Positions 61,874 through 64,000 of a stretch of 64,000 bases of DNA are shown in pieces. A model generated the notes under the pieces. It did no database searches and was not told where the DNA came from. It worked only from the letters and a program-made list of their open reading frames with translations. The first letter of the stretch is position 1. The number at the start of each line of letters is the position of its first letter. The stretch comes from CAIYRG01 sp964494505 (GTDB lineage: Bacteria > Pseudomonadota > Alphaproteobacteria > Micropepsales > Micropepsaceae): NCBI GenBank assembly GCA_964494505.1, contig CAZBRO010000001.1:62001-126000 (forward strand), given 5' to 3'. The position numbers were made by a program, and so were the translations under genes.

Positions 61874-62512
61874 CTACGGCGCGTTGTCCGCGGCGTTGCG
61901 CGTGCCGTCCGGGCGGAAGAAGCTGATGGAATTGGCGAATCGGAGCGCCGCCGGTCCTTCCGAGGGACCGTCTTTGGTGGGCAGATTGAGCCCGCTGATC
62001 ATGTAAAGGCGGCCGCGGTGGAAGAACAAATTGACCGTGAGCCGGCTGCCGTCCGGGCAATCGGTTCCGGTGACGCTCTTGAACCAGTTCTGCGCCGCGA
62101 CATCCTGGCCCGGCTGATCGGGCACGCGTCCCTTTTTGCAGTCGATGGTGATGAAACGGCCGAACACCGCGTCTTTGCCCGGTTCGACGCGCGACGTGGA
62201 ATTGCCGACGATCTCCCCGATCAGATTGAGGTTGAACTCCGCTTCCGTCATCAGGCTCGCGCCCTCTGCGGCCTGGCTCTGCAGGTCGGTCACGGACGCG
62301 ACGAAGAGGGCGTTGTCCTGTTTCTGCGAGAAGATGTGCACTGGCGCGCCCGATACCAGCACGGTCCGGTAATTGCCGGTGGAGGTCTTAGGATCGTCGG
62401 GGAATTCCACGATGAAGCCCAGGTCCTTGTAGGGATGCTCCTTCCAGGCCGCCTGCGCCGGGACCGATAGTGCAGCAGCGAACACGGCCGCCGTGAGTGC
62501 AATCGCGCGCAA
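61874..62512 (-). CDS. Secreted protein of unknown function
   Basis: A 212-residue protein. A TTG start at 62512, five bases after GGGAGGA, gives a clean signal peptide (LRAIALTAAVFAAALSVPAQA) cut before AWKEHPYKDLGFIVEFPDDP. The mature part looks like a periplasmic beta-rich domain (VHIFSQKQDNALFVASVTDL, LTVNLFFHRGRLYMISGLN), with two cysteines (IDCKKG, GTDCPDG) that may pair. In-frame ATG codons farther upstream would add a charged, unsecreted leader, so TTG is preferred. Divergent from the DUF6152 gene. Confidence 0.75.
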   Translation of the reverse strand: MRAIALTAAVFAAALSVPAQAAWKEHPYKDLGFIVEFPDDPKTSTGNYRTVLVSGAPVHIFSQKQDNALFVASVTDLQSQAAEGASLMTEAEFNLNLIGEIVGNSTSRVEPGKDAVFGRFITIDCKKGRVPDQPGQDVAAQNWFKSVTGTDCPDGSRLTVNLFFHRGRLYMISGLNLPTKDGPSEGPAALRFANSISFFRPDGTRNAADNAP

Positions 62513-62658
62513 GGTTTCCTCCCATTCGCAAAACCGCTTGCCGGGGGGAAAATGCCACAACCGGAGCCGCTTGTCTTCCCGACGCGAAGCGATGCGGCGC
62601 CTTCCAATTCGTGCTAGGAATTCAGACGAAATTACCCCTTTCGCCCTGGAGATCGGCA

Positions 62659-63069
62659 ATGAACGTCAAAGCATTTGCGCTCGCCGCCGCGCTGGCCGGC
62701 GCTTTCGCCATGCCCGCTTTCGCGCATCATTCCTTTTCGATGTTCGATCATGAGAAGACGGTGGCGATCACCGGAACGGTCAAGGAATTCGAGTGGACCA
62801 ACCCGCACGCCTGGATTCATCTGACCTCGCTTGACGAAAAGAGCGGAAAGCCGGTCGAGTGGTCGTTCGAAATGGGTTCGGTCGGACAAATCGCCTCGCA
62901 AGGCTGGAAGGCCGATTCCATCAAGGCGGGCGACAAGATCACCGTCCAGATGCATCCGCTGAAGGATGGGTCGCATGGCGGGCAATATATGGCGGCAACG
63001 CTGCCCGATGGCCGCAGCCTCGCCAATCGCGGCGATCCGACGACGGCGCGCGAAAACACGGTTCAGTAG
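62659..63069 (+). CDS. DUF6152 family secreted protein
   Basis: A 136-residue periplasmic protein. The signal peptide MNVKAFALAAALAGAFAMPAFA is followed by HHSFSMFDHEKTVAITGTVKEFEWTNPHAWIHL, the hallmark of DUF6152 (AHHSF...F......GTV..F.W.NPHA). The C-terminal part has WKADSIKAGDKITVQMHPLKDGSHGGQYM. The N-terminal histidines after cleavage suggest metal binding, unproven. Common in alphaproteobacteria. Confidence 0.9.
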   Translation: MNVKAFALAAALAGAFAMPAFAHHSFSMFDHEKTVAITGTVKEFEWTNPHAWIHLTSLDEKSGKPVEWSFEMGSVGQIASQGWKADSIKAGDKITVQMHPLKDGSHGGQYMAATLPDGRSLANRGDPTTARENTVQ

Positions 63070-63094
63070 CAGTTCCTAACTCGAATCCTCACCC

Positions 63095-63142
63095 TGAGCC
63101 TGTCGAAGGGTGAGCCTGTCGAAGGGTGAGCCTGTCGAAGGG
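63095..63142. repeat. Three tandem copies of a 16-bp unit
   Basis: The unit TGAGCCTGTCGAAGGG occurs at 63095-63110, 63111-63126 and 63127-63142 without mismatch. A variant in the opposite orientation, CCTTCGACAAGCTCA, is at 63510-63524. This CCTTCGACA(A/G)GCTCA sequence is a dispersed intergenic repeat in many alphaproteobacteria. Confidence 0.8.
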
Positions 63143-63549
63143 TGAGGCGTCAGAGTCGATTCTATTCGAATGCGCGGCGGCGAGAGCGCGACGCTCCCTT
63201 TACGCGAGCGCGCCCGGTGCCCATATTCAGGGAGCGCTCTTTGACACGTCCGGTCCTCATGTAAATCGCTCTCGCGGCGGTCGCCAAACGCGCGCGATAT
63301 TTGCCGAAATTTGGCGAGCAATGACCGGCCTGCCGGTGCGTATTGCACCTTTATCGCACCTTTATCGGCACAAAATAATCTTGCTTCATCCCCGCCAAAG
63401 CCCGCGGGAATCCTGGAAATCGCCTCGATCTATCCCCGAACAAGGGGGGGAGGGAGGGGGGATGTAGCGGAATCTGATGCCGGGACAGAGCGGTGCCTCA
63501 CCCTTCGCCCCTTCGACAAGCTCACTGTATGACGAAAGCCTGAAACAAA

Positions 63550-63576
63550 AATGGCGAGCGGAAACCGCTCGCCATT
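63550..63576 (-). terminator. Terminator of rplI
   Basis: AATGGCGAGCGG (63550-63561), loop AAA, CCGCTCGCCATT (63565-63576): a perfect 12-bp stem. On the minus strand it is followed by TTTTTGTTTC. It lies 69 bases past the rplI stop. Confidence 0.85.
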
Positions 63577-63602
63577 CACTATTCGCTACTCGCCATTGGC
63601 CA

Positions 63603-63624
63603 TTCGCGAAATACCTTTCGCGAA
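63603..63624. repeat. Second hairpin near rplI
   Basis: TTCGCGAAA (63603-63611) and TTTCGCGAA (63616-63624) with a 4-nt loop, perfect 9-bp arms, directly after the rplI stop. May slow polymerase or protect the 3' end. Confidence 0.6.
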
Positions 63625-63644
63625 ATCGCGCTGGCCCGCCGGCC

Positions 63645-64000
63645 CTACTCCGGCGTTTCTTCTTCGCGAGGGCCTGCGCCCTCCTCGAAAAGGGCGGCCG
63701 CGCTGGCGGCAGCGGCGGCTTCTTCCTCGGCCTGTTCGGCGAGCACATCTTCGCCGCGCGCCTGACGCTCGGCCTCGTCTTCCGTGCGCGCGACATTGAC
63801 CGTCACCGGCACGCGCACCTCGGGATGCAGCACGATGGCAACCTCGTGCAGCCCGATGGCCTTGATCGCGCGGTCGATCGGCACCTGCGTGCGCGCAACG
63901 GAAAATCCGCCCGCCGTGATCGCGTCCGCGATATCGCGCGGAGATACAGATCCATAAAGCTGGCCGCGGTCGCCCGCCTGGCGCAGCAGCGTGAAGGTTT
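63645..64000 (-). CDS. rplI: 50S ribosomal protein L9, 5' end cut by window edge
   Basis: The C-terminal domain of L9 (about 118 residues visible) reading [26 protein letters not shown], then [33 protein letters not shown]. This is the conserved L9 C-terminal fold that binds 23S rRNA. It has an extended acidic, alanine-rich tail ([19 protein letters not shown]) common in alphaproteobacteria. The N-terminal domain lies outside the window. Confidence 0.95.
   Translation of the reverse strand, partial: TFTLLRQAGDRGQLYGSVSPRDIADAITAGGFSVARTQVPIDRAIKAIGLHEVAIVLHPEVRVPVTVNVARTEDEAERQARGEDVLAEQAEEEAAAAASAAALFEEGAGPREEETPE

Larger units (their letters stand above)
63070..63644. other. 575-base intergenic region rich in repeats
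   Basis: No supported gene. It contains three tandem 16-bp repeats (63095-63142), an inverted variant of the same unit near 63510, and two strong hairpins near rplI. The frame at 63126-63467 is open but shows no protein-like features and has no ribosome-binding site. Confidence 0.7.

Noticed and set aside
63095..63142. CRISPR array
   Set aside because: The 16-bp units are directly joined with no spacers, and no cas gene is present.
63126..63467. 113-aa frame after the DUF6152 gene
   Set aside because: Starts within the tandem repeats, Arg/Ser-rich, no ribosome-binding site or family features.

Overview
The window comes from a GC-rich alphaproteobacterial chromosome. The evidence is the housekeeping block dnaB - alr - mlaEF - radA - cvpA - purF - SDR, a minus-strand der - bamB - YfgM-like tail, panB and the end of rplI. 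I cannot fix the genus from sequence alone; a Rhizomicrobium/Micropepsaceae-type organism is a guess.

Layout. (1) 1-11.5 kb, mostly minus strand: a backbone block typical of alphaproteobacterial integrative elements or plasmids. It holds a DUF2493 protein (cut by the left edge), a Toprim protein, a giant methylase/strawberry-notch helicase, a small conserved protein, a long ParB-like protein and an ArdC antirestriction protease. At least three of these genes share a conserved untranslated leader. A DUF4238-like gene is inserted in the opposite direction. (2) 11.5-38.2 kb: a dense defence island. It contains an AbiEi-AbiEii type IV toxin-antitoxin pair, a HEPN/Toprim-associated protein followed by a 544-aa protein with a HEPN-like RN-x3-H motif, a HamA/HamB-like (Hachiman-type) nuclease-helicase pair, and an orphan AbiEi-type regulator. 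Divergent from that regulator is a 15.5-kb operon of five overlapping genes: helicase-DUF1998, SNF2 helicase, Eco57I-type methylase, zinc-hook ATPase and HNH nuclease. A PIN-like gene follows. (3) 38.2-40.2 kb: an AT-richer junction with a dyad, an unknown 329-aa protein and a DUF1801 protein. (4) 40.2-64 kb: chromosomal genes (katG, Sel1 repeats, cfa, dnaB, AEC transporter, alr, mlaE/F, radA, cvpA, purF, SDR, der, bamB, YfgM-like, panB, DUF6152, rplI) with three small type II toxin-antitoxin pairs in the gaps.

The main candidate for an undescribed system is the 22.06-37.55 kb operon. It resembles class 1 DISARM (DrmA/DrmB/DrmD/DrmMI), but the helicase and DUF1998 parts are one polypeptide, no phospholipase-D DrmC is present, and a Septu-like ATPase + HNH pair closes the operon. 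All five cistrons overlap by 1 to 17 nt, so they are probably translationally coupled and act together. The AbiEi-like DNA-binding protein between this operon and the HamAB pair is a plausible shared regulator.

No tRNA, rRNA, integrase, transposase or CRISPR array was recognised. The left edge of the island lies outside the window.
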